DNA of 64,000 nucleotides, from positions 1,116,001-1,180,000 of the forward strand of contig NZ_JNYQ01000001.1 of NCBI RefSeq assembly GCF_000717245.1, given 5' to 3'. This document shows positions 18,178 through 27,935 of the stretch, piece after piece. Each line of letters starts with the position of its first letter. Position 1 is the first letter of the stretch. The notes under the pieces are model-generated. The model did not search any database and was not told the DNA's origin. It saw only the letters and a program-made list of their open reading frames with translations. The stretch comes from Kitasatospora papulosa. Its GTDB lineage: Bacteria; Actinomycetota; Actinomycetes; Streptomycetales; Streptomycetaceae. A program made the translations under genes and the position numbers.

Positions 18178-19326
18178 GTGACGACGACCGGGCACGGGCA
18201 CACGGCAACAGGGGCGGCGGCCTGGGGTGACGCCGTCGCCCGCCGGTCCAGGGTGCGGGGCACGCTGCTGGGCGGTGCGGTCGGGGACCAACTGGGCAAC
18301 CCGGTCGAGTTCCTCTCCCTGGACGGCATCCGCAGAGGCCACGGCGAGCGGGGGATACGCGGCCCGGTCCCGGACGCCGACGGTGTCGTCGGCCGGATCA
18401 CCGACGACACCCAGATGACGCTCTTCACGGTCGAAGGGCTGATCAGGGTCCACTCCCGGGCGGTCGCGACCGGCACCGCGGGAGCCGAGGTGGAGCTCGT
18501 CCGCAACGCCTACCTGCGCTGGCTCGACACCCAGAATCATCCCGCCCCGCCCGCGCGTGGCGGGGACGAGCCCGTACGGACCGGCTGGCTCCGGCAGCAG
18601 CCCTGGCTGTACGCGCGCCGCGCGCCCGGCAACGCCTGCCTCACGGGTCTGGCCGCCCGCCACGTCCCGCGGACCGGCGCCCCGCTCGGTCTGCCGGGCC
18701 CCGTCAACCCGCAGTCCAAGGGCTGCGGCACGGTGATGAGGTCGGCCCCCTTCGGCCTGCTGGGCACGGACGCGGCGACCGCCTTCGGGCTGGCCGCCCG
18801 GTGCGCCCTGATCACCCACGGCCACCCGACCGGCGCCTACGCGGCGGGCGCGCTCGCCGCGATCGTCACGCATCTGCTGCAGGGCGACTCGCCCGAGGGC
18901 GCCGTCCTGCGCGCCGTGGACCTGCTGGGCCGCCATCCGGGCCATGACGAGACGACGGCCGCCCTACGTGCGGCGGTCGACCTCGCGGCCCGGGGCCGGC
19001 CCACCGCGGAGCGGGTCGAGTCCCTGGGCGCGGGCTGGGTCGCCGAGGAGGCGCTCGCCGTCGCCGTGTACTGCGCCCTCGTGCTCCCCGGGGCCGACGA
19101 CGTCGCCGAGGCGCTGCTGCTCGCGGTCAACCACTCCGGTGACAGCGACTCCACGGGCGCGATCTGCGGCAACCTGCTCGGCGCGCACCACGGTGACGTA
19201 CGGCTGCCGGCCACCTGGCTTGCCGTCACCGAGGGGCGGTCCGTGATCGCCGAGGTCGCCGACGACCTGTGCATGGAGCTGGAGCAGCCGGTGTCCTGGC
19301 CCGACGGCCGTTACCCGCAGTGCTGA
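18178..19326 (+). CDS. ADP-ribosylglycohydrolase family protein
   Basis: A 382-residue all-helical hydrolase of the ADP-ribosylglycohydrolase (DraG/ARH) family, which removes ADP-ribose from proteins or small molecules. The two metal-binding motifs are present: TDDTQM near residue 78 and HSGDSDSTGAICGNLLG near residue 318, which together bind two Mg2+ ions. The N-terminal GTLLGGAVGDQLGNPVEF is also characteristic. The GTG start is the first reasonable one. No DraT-type transferase is adjacent, so its substrate cannot be inferred from context. Confidence 0.92.
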   Translation: MTTTGHGHTATGAAAWGDAVARRSRVRGTLLGGAVGDQLGNPVEFLSLDGIRRGHGERGIRGPVPDADGVVGRITDDTQMTLFTVEGLIRVHSRAVATGTAGAEVELVRNAYLRWLDTQNHPAPPARGGDEPVRTGWLRQQPWLYARRAPGNACLTGLAARHVPRTGAPLGLPGPVNPQSKGCGTVMRSAPFGLLGTDAATAFGLAARCALITHGHPTGAYAAGALAAIVTHLLQGDSPEGAVLRAVDLLGRHPGHDETTAALRAAVDLAARGRPTAERVESLGAGWVAEEALAVAVYCALVLPGADDVAEALLLAVNHSGDSDSTGAICGNLLGAHHGDVRLPATWLAVTEGRSVIAEVADDLCMELEQPVSWPDGRYPQC

Positions 19327-19362
19327 GGGGAACGCGCCGCGGCACCCGCCCGTTCCGGATGT

Positions 19363-20067
19363 ATGAGCGGACCGCTGGTACGTGAGGGATACACGGGGAC
19401 GGGGCCGGGCTCGATCACGCCGGACGGGTGTGCCGTCGAGCTGTACGCACGCCTGTCCGTCGGCACCGAGCCGGAGGTGATCGCTTCGGTGCTGCGGCCA
19501 GGAGCGAGCATTCTCGAACTGGGCTGCGGCGCCGGCCGGGTGACCCACCCGCTGGTCGCCCGGGGCTTCGAGGTGACCGCGGTGGACGAGTCGCCGGGGA
19601 TGCTCGAGCGGGTGCGCGGAGCCCGTACGGTCCTGAGCCCCATCGAGACCCTGGACCTGGGGGAGGAGCGGTTCGACGCGGTCGTGCTCGGATCGTTCCT
19701 GGTGCACTCGGGTGATCACCGGGTCAGGGAGGGGCTGCTCAGGACCTGCCGCACGTACGTGAAGGACGACGGCCTCGTCCTCGTCCAGCGGGAGGCCGCC
19801 GACTACCACTCCGCCGTGCCCCGGGAGCGGGAGGACCCGGCCGCAGGATGTGTCATCCGGATCCTCTCGGCGCACCCGGTCGGCGAGGGGGTGGACGAGG
19901 TGCGCGTGGAGTACGTCTTCGAGGACGCCCGCTGGACCCAGACCTTCCGGTCGCGTGAGCTGTCCGTGGAGCGGTTCGAGGCGTATCTGGGGGAGGCGGG
20001 GCTCGTGGTCGACCGCTGCCTGACCCCGGACGGTGTCTGGGTGCTGGCCCGCCCCCGTCGGCCGTGA
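19363..20067 (+). CDS. Class I SAM-dependent methyltransferase
   Basis: A 234-residue methyltransferase with motif I ILELGCGAGRVTHPLVARG near residue 47, AVDESPGMLERV as the strand-2 region, and VVLGSFLVHSGD as motif IV. The start lies 37 bases after the ADP-ribosylglycohydrolase stop, so it is probably in the same transcript. The substrate is unknown; the fold suggests a small molecule. Confidence 0.87.
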   Translation: MSGPLVREGYTGTGPGSITPDGCAVELYARLSVGTEPEVIASVLRPGASILELGCGAGRVTHPLVARGFEVTAVDESPGMLERVRGARTVLSPIETLDLGEERFDAVVLGSFLVHSGDHRVREGLLRTCRTYVKDDGLVLVQREAADYHSAVPREREDPAAGCVIRILSAHPVGEGVDEVRVEYVFEDARWTQTFRSRELSVERFEAYLGEAGLVVDRCLTPDGVWVLARPRRP

Positions 20068-20077
20068 CCCCGCCCGC

Positions 20078-20434
20078 TCAGTGGATGAAGGTGTAGCTGC
20101 GCCACGGCCGGGCGCTCGCCGCGTTCGTGTCGGAGAACGTGGTGGCCACGTAGGCGGTGCCCTGGCCGCTGCAGTCGCGGCTGGTGTACAGGACCATGTC
20201 GATCAGGGTCCGGTTGTCGACCTTGGTCGCGCCGTCGGGCCCCATCGTGTGGCAGCCCTTCACCGAGGGGCTGTGCACGCTGACGACCTCGTCCTTGCCG
20301 GTGGTGTAGGAGACCGGTCCGACCGCCGTGCGCCCCAGGCCGGAACAGCCCGTGACGGCCAGGACGAGCAGGGTCGCACCGGCGGCGATAGCGGCACGGC
20401 GGCGGAGAACGGTGGGGGGCGCGGTGACGGACAT
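20078..20434 (-). CDS. Small putative lipoprotein
   Basis: A 118-residue protein with a signal peptide (LRRRAAIAAGATLLVLAVTGC) ending in the lipobox LAVTGCS, so it is probably lipidated at Cys30 and attached to the outer face of the membrane. The mature part has two further cysteines (KGCHTM and SRDCSGQ) that may form a disulfide. No domain recognised. It is convergent with the methyltransferase and divergent from the slipin gene. Confidence 0.75.
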   Translation of the reverse strand: MSVTAPPTVLRRRAAIAAGATLLVLAVTGCSGLGRTAVGPVSYTTGKDEVVSVHSPSVKGCHTMGPDGATKVDNRTLIDMVLYTSRDCSGQGTAYVATTFSDTNAASARPWRSYTFIH

Positions 20435-20568
20435 GGGCGGGTCCTCGTCTGCTCGTCCGGCTCATCGGTACGTCTCGGGGACGTGCTGGCGCTGGCCACC
20501 CTGCCCGGTCGGTCGCGCACCGGCATCCCGTGCGCGGCCGGCCGGGTCCCCTGACACCCGGACAGAGG

Positions 20569-20597
20569 TTCGCAGGTGTGCGTATCGGGCATATGGT
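20569..20597 (+). promoter_or_regulatory. Promoter candidate of the slipin gene
   Basis: -35 TTCGCA at 20569-20574, a 17-base spacer, then -10 TATGGT at 20592-20597. It lies in the divergent region, about 50 bases before the slipin start. The local AT content is higher than its surroundings. Confidence 0.45.
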
Positions 20598-20653
20598 GTT
20601 AATAGGGCGTGATAGGCGGGTGCGGAAACGCACCCTGTAGGCAGGGGGCCGTG

Positions 20654-21724
20654 ATGGTCCAGGCGTTGGTGGTTGCCCTGGTGGCGGTGCTCGCGGGCGG
20701 TCTGGTGTACGCCATGGCCGCGGCCCGGGTGGTCAAGCAGTACGAACGGGGCGTGGTGCTCCGGCTCGGCCGGCTCCACGACGAGGTGCGTCCCCCGGGG
20801 TTCACCATGATCGTCCCCGGGGTCGACCGGCTCCGTAAGGTGAACATGCAGATCGTGACGATGCCGGTGCCCGCCCAGGACGGCATCACGCGCGACAACG
20901 TCACCGTGCGGGTGGACGCCGTCATCTACTTCAAGGTCGTGGACCCCGCGAGCGCGGTGATCCAGGTCGAGGACTACCGTTTCGCGGTCTCCCAGATGGC
21001 GCAGACCTCCCTGCGTTCGATCATCGGCAAGAGCGACCTGGACGATCTGCTGTCCGACCGGGAGAAGCTCAACCAGGGCCTGGAGCTGATGATCGACAGC
21101 CCCGCGGTGGGCTGGGGTGTGCAGATCGACAGGGTGGAGATCAAGGACGTCTCCCTGCCGGAGACGATGAAGCGGTCCATGGCCCGGCAGGCCGAGGCCG
21201 ACCGTGAGCGGCGTGCGAGGGTCATCAACGCCGACGCGGAGCTGCAGGCGTCGAAGAAGCTCGCCCAGGCCGCGCAGCAGATGTCCACGCAGCCGGCGGC
21301 GCTCCAGCTGCGGCTGCTGCAGACGGTCGTCGCGGTCGCCGCCGAGAAGAACTCCACGCTCGTCCTGCCCTTCCCCGTGGAGCTGCTCCGCTTCCTGGAG
21401 CGCGCCCAGCAGGGGCCGCAGCCGTCCGTCGCCGCGGGGCGGCCACAGGACGGGTCCGGACAGCCGGCACCGGAGCGGCCCGCCGAACCCGCCGAACCGG
21501 CGTCCCCCATGGACCCGGACGTCGTGGACCCCGCGGTCACGGCGCAGACCTTCACCGACCAGCCGCTCCCGGACGCGCCCCTCACGGATGAGGACACCGG
21601 CCCGGACGGGAGCCTGCCGGAAGCCGCTCCGGACGGTGTGCCGGAGTTCGACCCGGAGACGGTCCCGGAGTTCGATCCGGAGCCGTCCGGCCGTCGCCGC
21701 GGCAACCCCTTCAGCCACCACTGA
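20654..21724 (+). CDS. SPFH/Band 7 family protein (slipin)
   Basis: A 356-residue stomatin/slipin-type protein. One N-terminal membrane anchor (VVALVAVLAGGLVYAMAAA) is followed by the SPFH domain at about residues 25-200 (VKQYERGVVLRLGRLHDEVRPPGFTMIVPGVD, then QDGITRDNVTVRVDAVIYFKV) and an Ala/Gln/Lys-rich oligomerisation helix. The last 100 residues are acidic, Pro-rich and probably disordered. Such proteins assemble at the membrane and organise lipid or protease domains. AGGGGG precedes the ATG (or the GTG one codon earlier). No NfeD partner is adjacent, which is the usual companion. Confidence 0.88.
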   Translation: MVQALVVALVAVLAGGLVYAMAAARVVKQYERGVVLRLGRLHDEVRPPGFTMIVPGVDRLRKVNMQIVTMPVPAQDGITRDNVTVRVDAVIYFKVVDPASAVIQVEDYRFAVSQMAQTSLRSIIGKSDLDDLLSDREKLNQGLELMIDSPAVGWGVQIDRVEIKDVSLPETMKRSMARQAEADRERRARVINADAELQASKKLAQAAQQMSTQPAALQLRLLQTVVAVAAEKNSTLVLPFPVELLRFLERAQQGPQPSVAAGRPQDGSGQPAPERPAEPAEPASPMDPDVVDPAVTAQTFTDQPLPDAPLTDEDTGPDGSLPEAAPDGVPEFDPETVPEFDPEPSGRRRGNPFSHH

Positions 21725-21863
21725 CACGGCCGTCCCACCCGCCACCGGCACCGCCCCGCGCCCGCTCCGACCTGGAGACACGGCCGGGGCGGGCGTTGTC
21801 ACACCCCCCGCCTAGACTCACCGGGACAGGAGAGACGACACCGGATCGAGGCAGTGAGGGGCG

Positions 21864-24755
21864 GTGAGCATGACACGGCATACGCAGGACGTCACCGCCG
21901 AACGGCTGCTCCGGTGCGCCGCGGTCTTCCTGCCGGCGGCGCTTCCCCGGGACGGCCGCATAGCCTTCTGGGCCCCCGGCCCAGGGACGGGCGAGGACCT
22001 CGCCGGTCCCGACGTGGACACCGAGGCCTTCACCTTCACCGAGCTCACCGTCGTCGAGCGGCACGGCACGGACGGGGTCCGCACCCGCATCGTGCCCGCC
22101 GTCGCGCTTCCCGTCGCGGACGCGGTGCCCCTGCTCGCGCGGGCCCGGCACCGCGCGTCCGCCCACCCCGCCACCCGCGCGTGGGGCGCGGCCGCCCTGC
22201 ACGCCCTCACGCTCGTCGCACGCGGCAGGATCTTGCCGGGGCTGACGTCCGACGGCCACGACGCCTGGCGGGCCGGACCGCGTGACGCGGAGGACATCGC
22301 CCATCTCAGGGCCGTCGCCGCCTCGATGCCGCCCGAGGGGCACGCCGTCCCGCTCGACGGCACACCCCTGCGCGTCCCCGAACCCCGCGCGCTGCTCGGC
22401 GCCTTCCTCGACGCCGTCGCCGACACCCTGCCCCGGACGCCCGCCGCGGCCCATGCCATGGGGGCGCCGTTCGCCGCCCGGGAGGCGCAGTATCTGCCGG
22501 AGGCCCGGGCCTGGGCCGTCGAGGTCGCAGCCGGCCTCGACGCGGGGGTGCGCGTCTCGCTCCGGCTCGATCTGTCGGCGTACGACCTGTTCGACGCGGC
22601 AGGGGCCCCGGGGGAGACGGCCGGCGACGACGGGGCGGCCACCACGCGCCATGCCGCCGCCGCGATCACCCAGGTGCACAGCCTGGCCGATCCGACGTAC
22701 GTCACCGACGCGGCCACCCTGTGGAGCGGCGGCGCGGGCGAGCCCTTCGGGCCGCGCGCCCGGATCGACGCCGTGCTCGCGCTGCGCCGGGCGGCCCGTG
22801 TCTGGCCGCCGCTGGAGCGGCTGCTCGACCAGCCCGTCCCCGACGTGCTCGCCGTCACCGAGGACGAGCTGTACGAGCTGATCGGCCCCGCCGGAGCACG
22901 GCTCGCAGCCGCCGGGGTGGCTCTGCACTGGCCCCGGGAGCTCGCCCGCTCGCTCACCGCCGCCGCGGTCGTCCGGCCCGCGCCGGGCTCGGCGACCGAC
23001 GGCACCTCCTTCTTCGACGCCGAGCAGCTCTTCGCGTTCGACTGGCAGCTCTCCCTCGGCGACGACCGGCTCACCGAGGCGGAGATGGACACCCTGGCCG
23101 AGGCGCACCGGCCGGTGGTGCGACTGCGCGACCAGTGGGTCGTCGTCGACCCCGCACTCGTCCGCAAGGCACGCAAGCGCGAGCTCGGCCTGCTCGACCC
23201 GGTGGACGCGCTCGCCGTGGCCCTCACCGGCAGCGCCGAGGTCGACGGCGAACAGGTCGAAGCCGTGCCGGCCGGAGCCCTCGCCGCGCTCCGTGAGCGG
23301 ATCCTCGACGAGGACGCCACCCTCCCCGCCCCGCCCGGCCTCCACGCCACCCTCCGCGACTACCAGCTCCGCGGCCTCGCCTGGCTCGACCGGATGACCG
23401 CGCTCGGCCTCGGCGGCTGTCTCGCCGACGACATGGGCCTGGGCAAGACGATCACCGTCATCGCGCTCCATCTGCACCGCGCGCGGACCGAACCCACCCT
23501 GGTCGTCTGTCCCGCCTCCCTCCTCGGCAACTGGCACCGGGAGATCAACCGCTTCGCACCCGGTGTTCCCGTGCGCCGCTTCCACGGCACGGACCGCACC
23601 CTCGACGGCTCCGACGGCGGCTTCGTCCTCACGACCTACGGCACGATGCGTTCCGGAGCCGAGCAGCTCGCCGCGCACGGCTGGGGCCTCGTCGTCGCCG
23701 ACGAGGCACAGCACGTCAAGAACCCGCACTCCTCGACGGCCAGGGCGCTGCGCACCATCCCCGCCCCCGCGCGCGTCGCCCTGACCGGCACCCCCGTGGA
23801 GAACAACCTCTCCGAGCTGTGGGCCCTGCTCGACTGGACCACCCCGGGCCTGCTCGGCCCGCTCAAGGCCTTCCGTTCCCGGCACGCCAGGATCGTCGAG
23901 AACACCGGCACCGCCGCCGGCCTGGGCAACGAGGAGGCGGTCGAGCGGCTCTCCCGGCTGGTGCGCCCCTTCCTGCTGCGCCGCAAGAAGTCCGACCCGG
24001 GCATCGCGCCCGAGCTTCCGCCCAAGACCGAGACCGACCACCCCGTCTTCCTCACCCGCGAACAGGCCACCCTCTACGAGGCGGCCGTCCGCGAGACGAT
24101 GGCGTTCATCGAGCAGTCCGAGGGCATCGCACGGCGCGGACTGATCATGAAGCTGCTGGGCTCGCTCAAGCAGATCTGCAACCACCCGGCGCAGTATCTG
24201 AAGGAGGAGCCGACCCGGCTCACCGGCCGTTCGGGCAAGCTCGCCCTTCTCGACGAGCTGCTCGACACCATCCTGTCCGAGGACGGCTCCGTCCTGATCT
24301 TCACCCAGTACGTGTCGATGGCCCGTCTCCTCTCCGCCCACCTCGCCTCCCGGTCCATCCCCTCCCAACTGCTGCACGGCGGCACGCCGGTACCCGAGAG
24401 GGAACGGATGGTGGACGGTTTCCAGTCCGGCGAGGTCCCCGTCTTCCTGCTCTCCCTCAAGGCGGCCGGCACGGGCCTGAACCTCACCCGGGCCGCCCAC
24501 GTCATCCACTACGACCGGTGGTGGAACCCGGCGGTCGAGGAGCAGGCCACCGACCGGGCGTACCGCATCGGCCAGACCCAGCCCGTGCAGGTGCACCGGC
24601 TGATCGCCGAAGGCACGGTCGAGGACCGGATCGGCGAACTGCTGCAGTCCAAGCGTGCCCTCGCGGACGCCGTGCTCGGCTCCGGCGAGGCCGCTCTGAC
24701 CGAGCTCGACGACCGCGACCTCGCCGACCTCGTCTCCCTCCGGAGGACCTCATGA
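21864..24755 (+). CDS. SNF2-family DEAD/DEAH helicase
   Basis: A 963-residue Swi2/Snf2 ATPase. The N-terminal 480 residues form an accessory region typical of bacterial HepA-like proteins next to SWIM genes. The helicase core shows motif I DDMGLGKTITVIAL near residue 520, motif II DEAQHVKN (DEAQ), motif III ALTGTPVENNLSELWALLDW, and in the second lobe SLKAAGTGLNLTRAAHVIHYDRWWNP and QATDRAYRIGQ. It probably translocates on double-stranded DNA and remodels bound proteins. Its stop overlaps the following SWIM gene by four bases (ATGA), showing translational coupling. GTG start (MSMTRHT). Confidence 0.92.
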   Translation: MSMTRHTQDVTAERLLRCAAVFLPAALPRDGRIAFWAPGPGTGEDLAGPDVDTEAFTFTELTVVERHGTDGVRTRIVPAVALPVADAVPLLARARHRASAHPATRAWGAAALHALTLVARGRILPGLTSDGHDAWRAGPRDAEDIAHLRAVAASMPPEGHAVPLDGTPLRVPEPRALLGAFLDAVADTLPRTPAAAHAMGAPFAAREAQYLPEARAWAVEVAAGLDAGVRVSLRLDLSAYDLFDAAGAPGETAGDDGAATTRHAAAAITQVHSLADPTYVTDAATLWSGGAGEPFGPRARIDAVLALRRAARVWPPLERLLDQPVPDVLAVTEDELYELIGPAGARLAAAGVALHWPRELARSLTAAAVVRPAPGSATDGTSFFDAEQLFAFDWQLSLGDDRLTEAEMDTLAEAHRPVVRLRDQWVVVDPALVRKARKRELGLLDPVDALAVALTGSAEVDGEQVEAVPAGALAALRERILDEDATLPAPPGLHATLRDYQLRGLAWLDRMTALGLGGCLADDMGLGKTITVIALHLHRARTEPTLVVCPASLLGNWHREINRFAPGVPVRRFHGTDRTLDGSDGGFVLTTYGTMRSGAEQLAAHGWGLVVADEAQHVKNPHSSTARALRTIPAPARVALTGTPVENNLSELWALLDWTTPGLLGPLKAFRSRHARIVENTGTAAGLGNEEAVERLSRLVRPFLLRRKKSDPGIAPELPPKTETDHPVFLTREQATLYEAAVRETMAFIEQSEGIARRGLIMKLLGSLKQICNHPAQYLKEEPTRLTGRSGKLALLDELLDTILSEDGSVLIFTQYVSMARLLSAHLASRSIPSQLLHGGTPVPERERMVDGFQSGEVPVFLLSLKAAGTGLNLTRAAHVIHYDRWWNPAVEEQATDRAYRIGQTQPVQVHRLIAEGTVEDRIGELLQSKRALADAVLGSGEAALTELDDRDLADLVSLRRTS

Positions 24756-26029
24756 GCCCGAACGGCGGACCCGCCGCCCGTCCGGGCCCCGACGACCTGC
24801 GACGCACCTTCGAAGCCGTGCCCGCCCGCACCTCGGACGCCGACGGCCCCTTCGCCGAGAGCTGGTGGGGCAGGGCCTGGGTGGAGGCCCTGGAATCCCT
24901 GTCGATGGACGAGGCACGGCTCGCACGCGGCCGTGAGTACGCCGACGGGGGCCATGTCGCAGCGATCACCGTCACTCCCGGCCGGGTCATCGCCTACGTC
25001 CACGGCAGCCGTCCCCGCCCCTACCGCGCCGAGCTGCGCCTGCGTTCGTTCCCCGCGTCCGACTGGGACACCCTCCTGGACGCCGTCGCCGCCCGGCCGG
25101 GGCACCTGTCCGCGCTCCTCGACAAGGAGATGCCGCACTCCCTGGTCGACACGGCGGGCGAGGCCGGAATCCGGCTGCTGCCCGCCGCCGGTGACCTGGA
25201 CCCGGACTGTTCGTGCCCCGACCGCGGCTGGCCCTGCAAGCACGTGGCGGCGCTCTGTTTCCAGACGGCGCGGCTCCTCGACAGCGACCCGTTCGTCCTG
25301 CTGCTGATGCGGGGCCGCGGTGAGCGCGAGCTCCTCGACGAGCTGGGCCGCCGCAACGCCGAGCACTCCGCCCGTGAGCGCCCCGAGACCCCCGCCATGC
25401 CGTCGGTCGCGGCCTCCGACGCGCTGGCCGACCGCTTCCTGCCGCCGCTGCCCGCGCCGCTGCCCGTGCCGCAGTATCCGGGGGAGCCGCCCTCCTACCC
25501 GGAACTGCCCGGCGCCCGCGACCCGCTCGGCCTCGACCACCTGGCCAGGGACGCGGCGGCCCGCGCGCACACGATGCTCACCACCGGCGAGGACCCGCTC
25601 GCCGGGCTCGGCACCTGGCAGGACGCCGTACGGATCGCCGCGTCCCGGCCCACCGCCGGACTCACCGCGACGACCCGGGCGCTCTACCGTGAGCTGGCCT
25701 TCGCCACCGGCCGCAGCACGACGGACCTGGCCCGGGCCGTCGCCGCGTGGCGGCAGGGCGGCGCGGAAGGGCTCGAGGTGCTCGAGACCGCCTGGGACCC
25801 GCCGGCCGGCCCGTTCGACCGGGCGCGGCCCGCCCTGGCCTCCGCCGACTTCCCGCGCTTCCAGCCCCGGCGCAACCGCCTGACCGACGCCACGGGAACC
25901 CTTCAGCTGCGCTTCGGCCACGACAACCGCTGGTACGGCTACGAATCCGACCCCGGCGAGGACGACTGGTGGCCCCGGGCCGCTCCCGACCCCGACCCGG
26001 TCGCCGCGCTCACCGCCCTGCGGGGCTGA
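24752..26029 (+). CDS. SWIM zinc finger protein
   Basis: A 425-residue protein with a SWIM zinc-binding motif near residues 152-165: CSCPDRGWPCKH, which fits CxC then CxH. The N-terminal part is conserved (ESWWGRAWVEALESL, RGREYADGGHVAAITVTPGRVIAYVHGSRPRPYRAELRL). Its ATG overlaps the stop of the SNF2 gene, so the two products are made together. SWIM domains bind DNA or proteins, and the pair probably forms one machine; its job is unknown. The C-terminal half is Pro/Ala-rich and variable. Confidence 0.9.
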   Translation: MSPNGGPAARPGPDDLRRTFEAVPARTSDADGPFAESWWGRAWVEALESLSMDEARLARGREYADGGHVAAITVTPGRVIAYVHGSRPRPYRAELRLRSFPASDWDTLLDAVAARPGHLSALLDKEMPHSLVDTAGEAGIRLLPAAGDLDPDCSCPDRGWPCKHVAALCFQTARLLDSDPFVLLLMRGRGERELLDELGRRNAEHSARERPETPAMPSVAASDALADRFLPPLPAPLPVPQYPGEPPSYPELPGARDPLGLDHLARDAAARAHTMLTTGEDPLAGLGTWQDAVRIAASRPTAGLTATTRALYRELAFATGRSTTDLARAVAAWRQGGAEGLEVLETAWDPPAGPFDRARPALASADFPRFQPRRNRLTDATGTLQLRFGHDNRWYGYESDPGEDDWWPRAAPDPDPVAALTALRG

Positions 26030-26051
26030 CGCCGCAGCCGCCGCCCGGCGG

Positions 26052-26696
26052 TCACGCGGCAGGACTCCCGGGGAGGCGGGCCAGCAGGTGCGCTTCGAGG
26101 AAGCCGCGCTCGGAGGCCGGATCGTGGACGAGCCGGGCGAACGGATCGAGCCCGGCCCCGGCCAGCAGGCCGGCGAACCGGTCCACCGGCCAGCTGTAGG
26201 CGGGGGCCACCTTGTGGTCGAAGAGGACGGGCTCCGGTGCGTCGGTCGCGAAGAACGACACCAGGAGCAGTCCGCCCGGCGCCAGGACCCGCACCTGTTC
26301 GGCGAGCAGTGCGGGGAGTTCCCCGGGAGGGGTGTGGATCATCGAGTAGTGGGACAGCACGCCGCCGAGGGAGCGGTCCTCGACAGGAAGCGACTCCATC
26401 CGCGCCTGCTCGAACCGCAGTGACGGATGGGCCCGCCGCGCGTGGCCGACCATACCCGCGGAGAGGTCGAACCCGGAGGGGTCCAGGCCCAGATCACGCA
26501 GCACGGCCGTCAGGTGCCCGGGACCGCAGCCGACATCGGCCGTCCGCCGGTTCTCCGTCCCGCGCACGAGTTCGGCGAAGGCGGTGAGCATGGCCCGCGC
26601 GAACGGCCGTGTCTCCAGCCGGTCGGCGAACATCGACGCGTACAGCTCGACGACCCCGTCGTAGGCCACCCGTGTCTCGTCCTGGTGTTCCGTCAC
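26052..26696 (-). CDS. Class I SAM-dependent methyltransferase
   Basis: A 214-residue methyltransferase with motif I TADVGCGPGHLTAVLRDLG, FDLSAGMVGHARRAHP as strand 2, and a GGVLSHYSMIHTPPGEL motif IV. The sequence DETRVAYDGVVELYASMFAD near the N-terminus is typical of a common Streptomyces group. Two GTG starts are possible: 26696 (chosen because it begins just before the conserved region) and 26744. Convergent with the SWIM gene. Confidence 0.86.
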   Translation of the reverse strand: MTEHQDETRVAYDGVVELYASMFADRLETRPFARAMLTAFAELVRGTENRRTADVGCGPGHLTAVLRDLGLDPSGFDLSAGMVGHARRAHPSLRFEQARMESLPVEDRSLGGVLSHYSMIHTPPGELPALLAEQVRVLAPGGLLLVSFFATDAPEPVLFDHKVAPAYSWPVDRFAGLLAGAGLDPFARLVHDPASERGFLEAHLLARLPGSPAA

Positions 26697-26783
26697 GGCG
26701 AAGAAGCTAGCACCGGCGGCGTCCGCCGGACGAGCCTCACGCACAACGGGAAAACCGATCGCACGGCCCCGGGCAGGCCGGTC

Positions 26784-27896
26784 TCAGCCGGTGTGGAGGA
26801 CCCGGAACCGGCCGGGATCGGACGGGTCCCGGTCGGCGACCTGTACCGGTGCCCAGGTCCACTGGCGGACACCGATGCCCGGTGTACGGGAGAACCTGAT
26901 CAGGCCCCGGGTGCCTTCCACCGAGACGCCCGGCCAGGCCGCGGCGACGCGTGCCCGGTCCGCGCCGTGCGAACGCAGCACATGGGCGAGGACGGTGACG
27001 GTGTCGTAGCCTTCCAGGGCGACGAAGGACGGCGCTTCGCCCAGCCGCTCGCGGAGGTCCTTCTCCACCCGGGCGCCGAGCGGGCCGAGCCGCTCGGGCA
27101 GGTAGCGCAGGAACGGGATGGCGGCACCGTCGCAACCCAGCGAAGCCGCCCAGGAGCCGAACTCCGGCTGCCCGGCCGGAGCACCGATCAGGATCCCGGA
27201 GAGCCGCCGGTCGCCACGGACGGACCGGACGATCGACACGGCCGGTTCCGGACTGCCCACCAGGAGGAGAAGGGCCGTCGCACCGCTGCCGGCGAGCGCG
27301 TCGCACACCGCGTCCGGGGTGAGCGTGCGCGCGTCGAGTCCGACGACCGTGCCGCCGTGCGGGGCGAGGTGGTCCCGCAGGACGCCGGCCCCGGACGCCC
27401 AGTAGGCGCCCGGCTCGGTCGCCACGGCGATCCTGCGGTGGCCCGCGCCGAGGAGGAAGTCGGCGTACAGCCGCCAGCCGTGGGACTGCGCCGGGGCGAT
27501 GCGAGCGATGCTTTCGGTCGGCTGTCCGGTGAGCGCGTCGAGAACGGCCGACGAGCAGAGGAACGGCACACCGAGGGCCTCCGCCCTGGTGGCGGCGGCG
27601 CGGGCGGCGACACTGTGGTATTCGCCGGCCAGCGCGCTCACGCCCAGAGCGGCCAGCTCGTCCACCACCGCCTCCGCCCTGTGCGGATCAGCCGCGGTGT
27701 CCCTGACCGTGAGTTCCAGCGGCCTGCCGTCGACACCGCCGGCCGCGTTGACCTCGTCGACGGCCATGTCGAGTCCGGCGAGCAGATGCCGGCCCGCGTC
27801 GGTCCAGCCGGGCGGGGTCAGCGGTACGAGAGCGCCGAGCCGCACGGGCGGTCCGTCCGGCCGTCCCGCTCCTGCCGGCGAGGGTTCGGTGTCCAT
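26784..27896 (-). CDS. Periplasmic-binding-like (Leu/Ile/Val-type) protein without a signal peptide
   Basis: A 370-residue type I periplasmic-binding fold protein (Peripla_BP_6, branched-chain amino acid receptor type). Typical segments are RLGALVPLTPPGW, AVDEVNAAGGVDGRPLELTVRDTAADP, GVSALAGEYHSVAARAAATRAEALGVPFL and ALEGYDTVTVLAHVL. The N-terminus (MDTEPSPAGAGRPDGPP) has no hydrophobic stretch or lipobox, so it is probably cytoplasmic instead of serving an ABC transporter, and no permease gene is near. A good ribosome-binding site (GGAGGACC) precedes the ATG. It follows the aminotransferase and the 72-residue ORF, probably in one operon, so it may sense an amino or keto acid. Confidence 0.85.
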   Translation of the reverse strand: MDTEPSPAGAGRPDGPPVRLGALVPLTPPGWTDAGRHLLAGLDMAVDEVNAAGGVDGRPLELTVRDTAADPHRAEAVVDELAALGVSALAGEYHSVAARAAATRAEALGVPFLCSSAVLDALTGQPTESIARIAPAQSHGWRLYADFLLGAGHRRIAVATEPGAYWASGAGVLRDHLAPHGGTVVGLDARTLTPDAVCDALAGSGATALLLLVGSPEPAVSIVRSVRGDRRLSGILIGAPAGQPEFGSWAASLGCDGAAIPFLRYLPERLGPLGARVEKDLRERLGEAPSFVALEGYDTVTVLAHVLRSHGADRARVAAAWPGVSVEGTRGLIRFSRTPGIGVRQWTWAPVQVADRDPSDPGRFRVLHTG

Positions 27897-27935
27897 GGGC
27901 TGTGGTCCTCCGGACTCGTAGGGTGGTGGTGCCCG

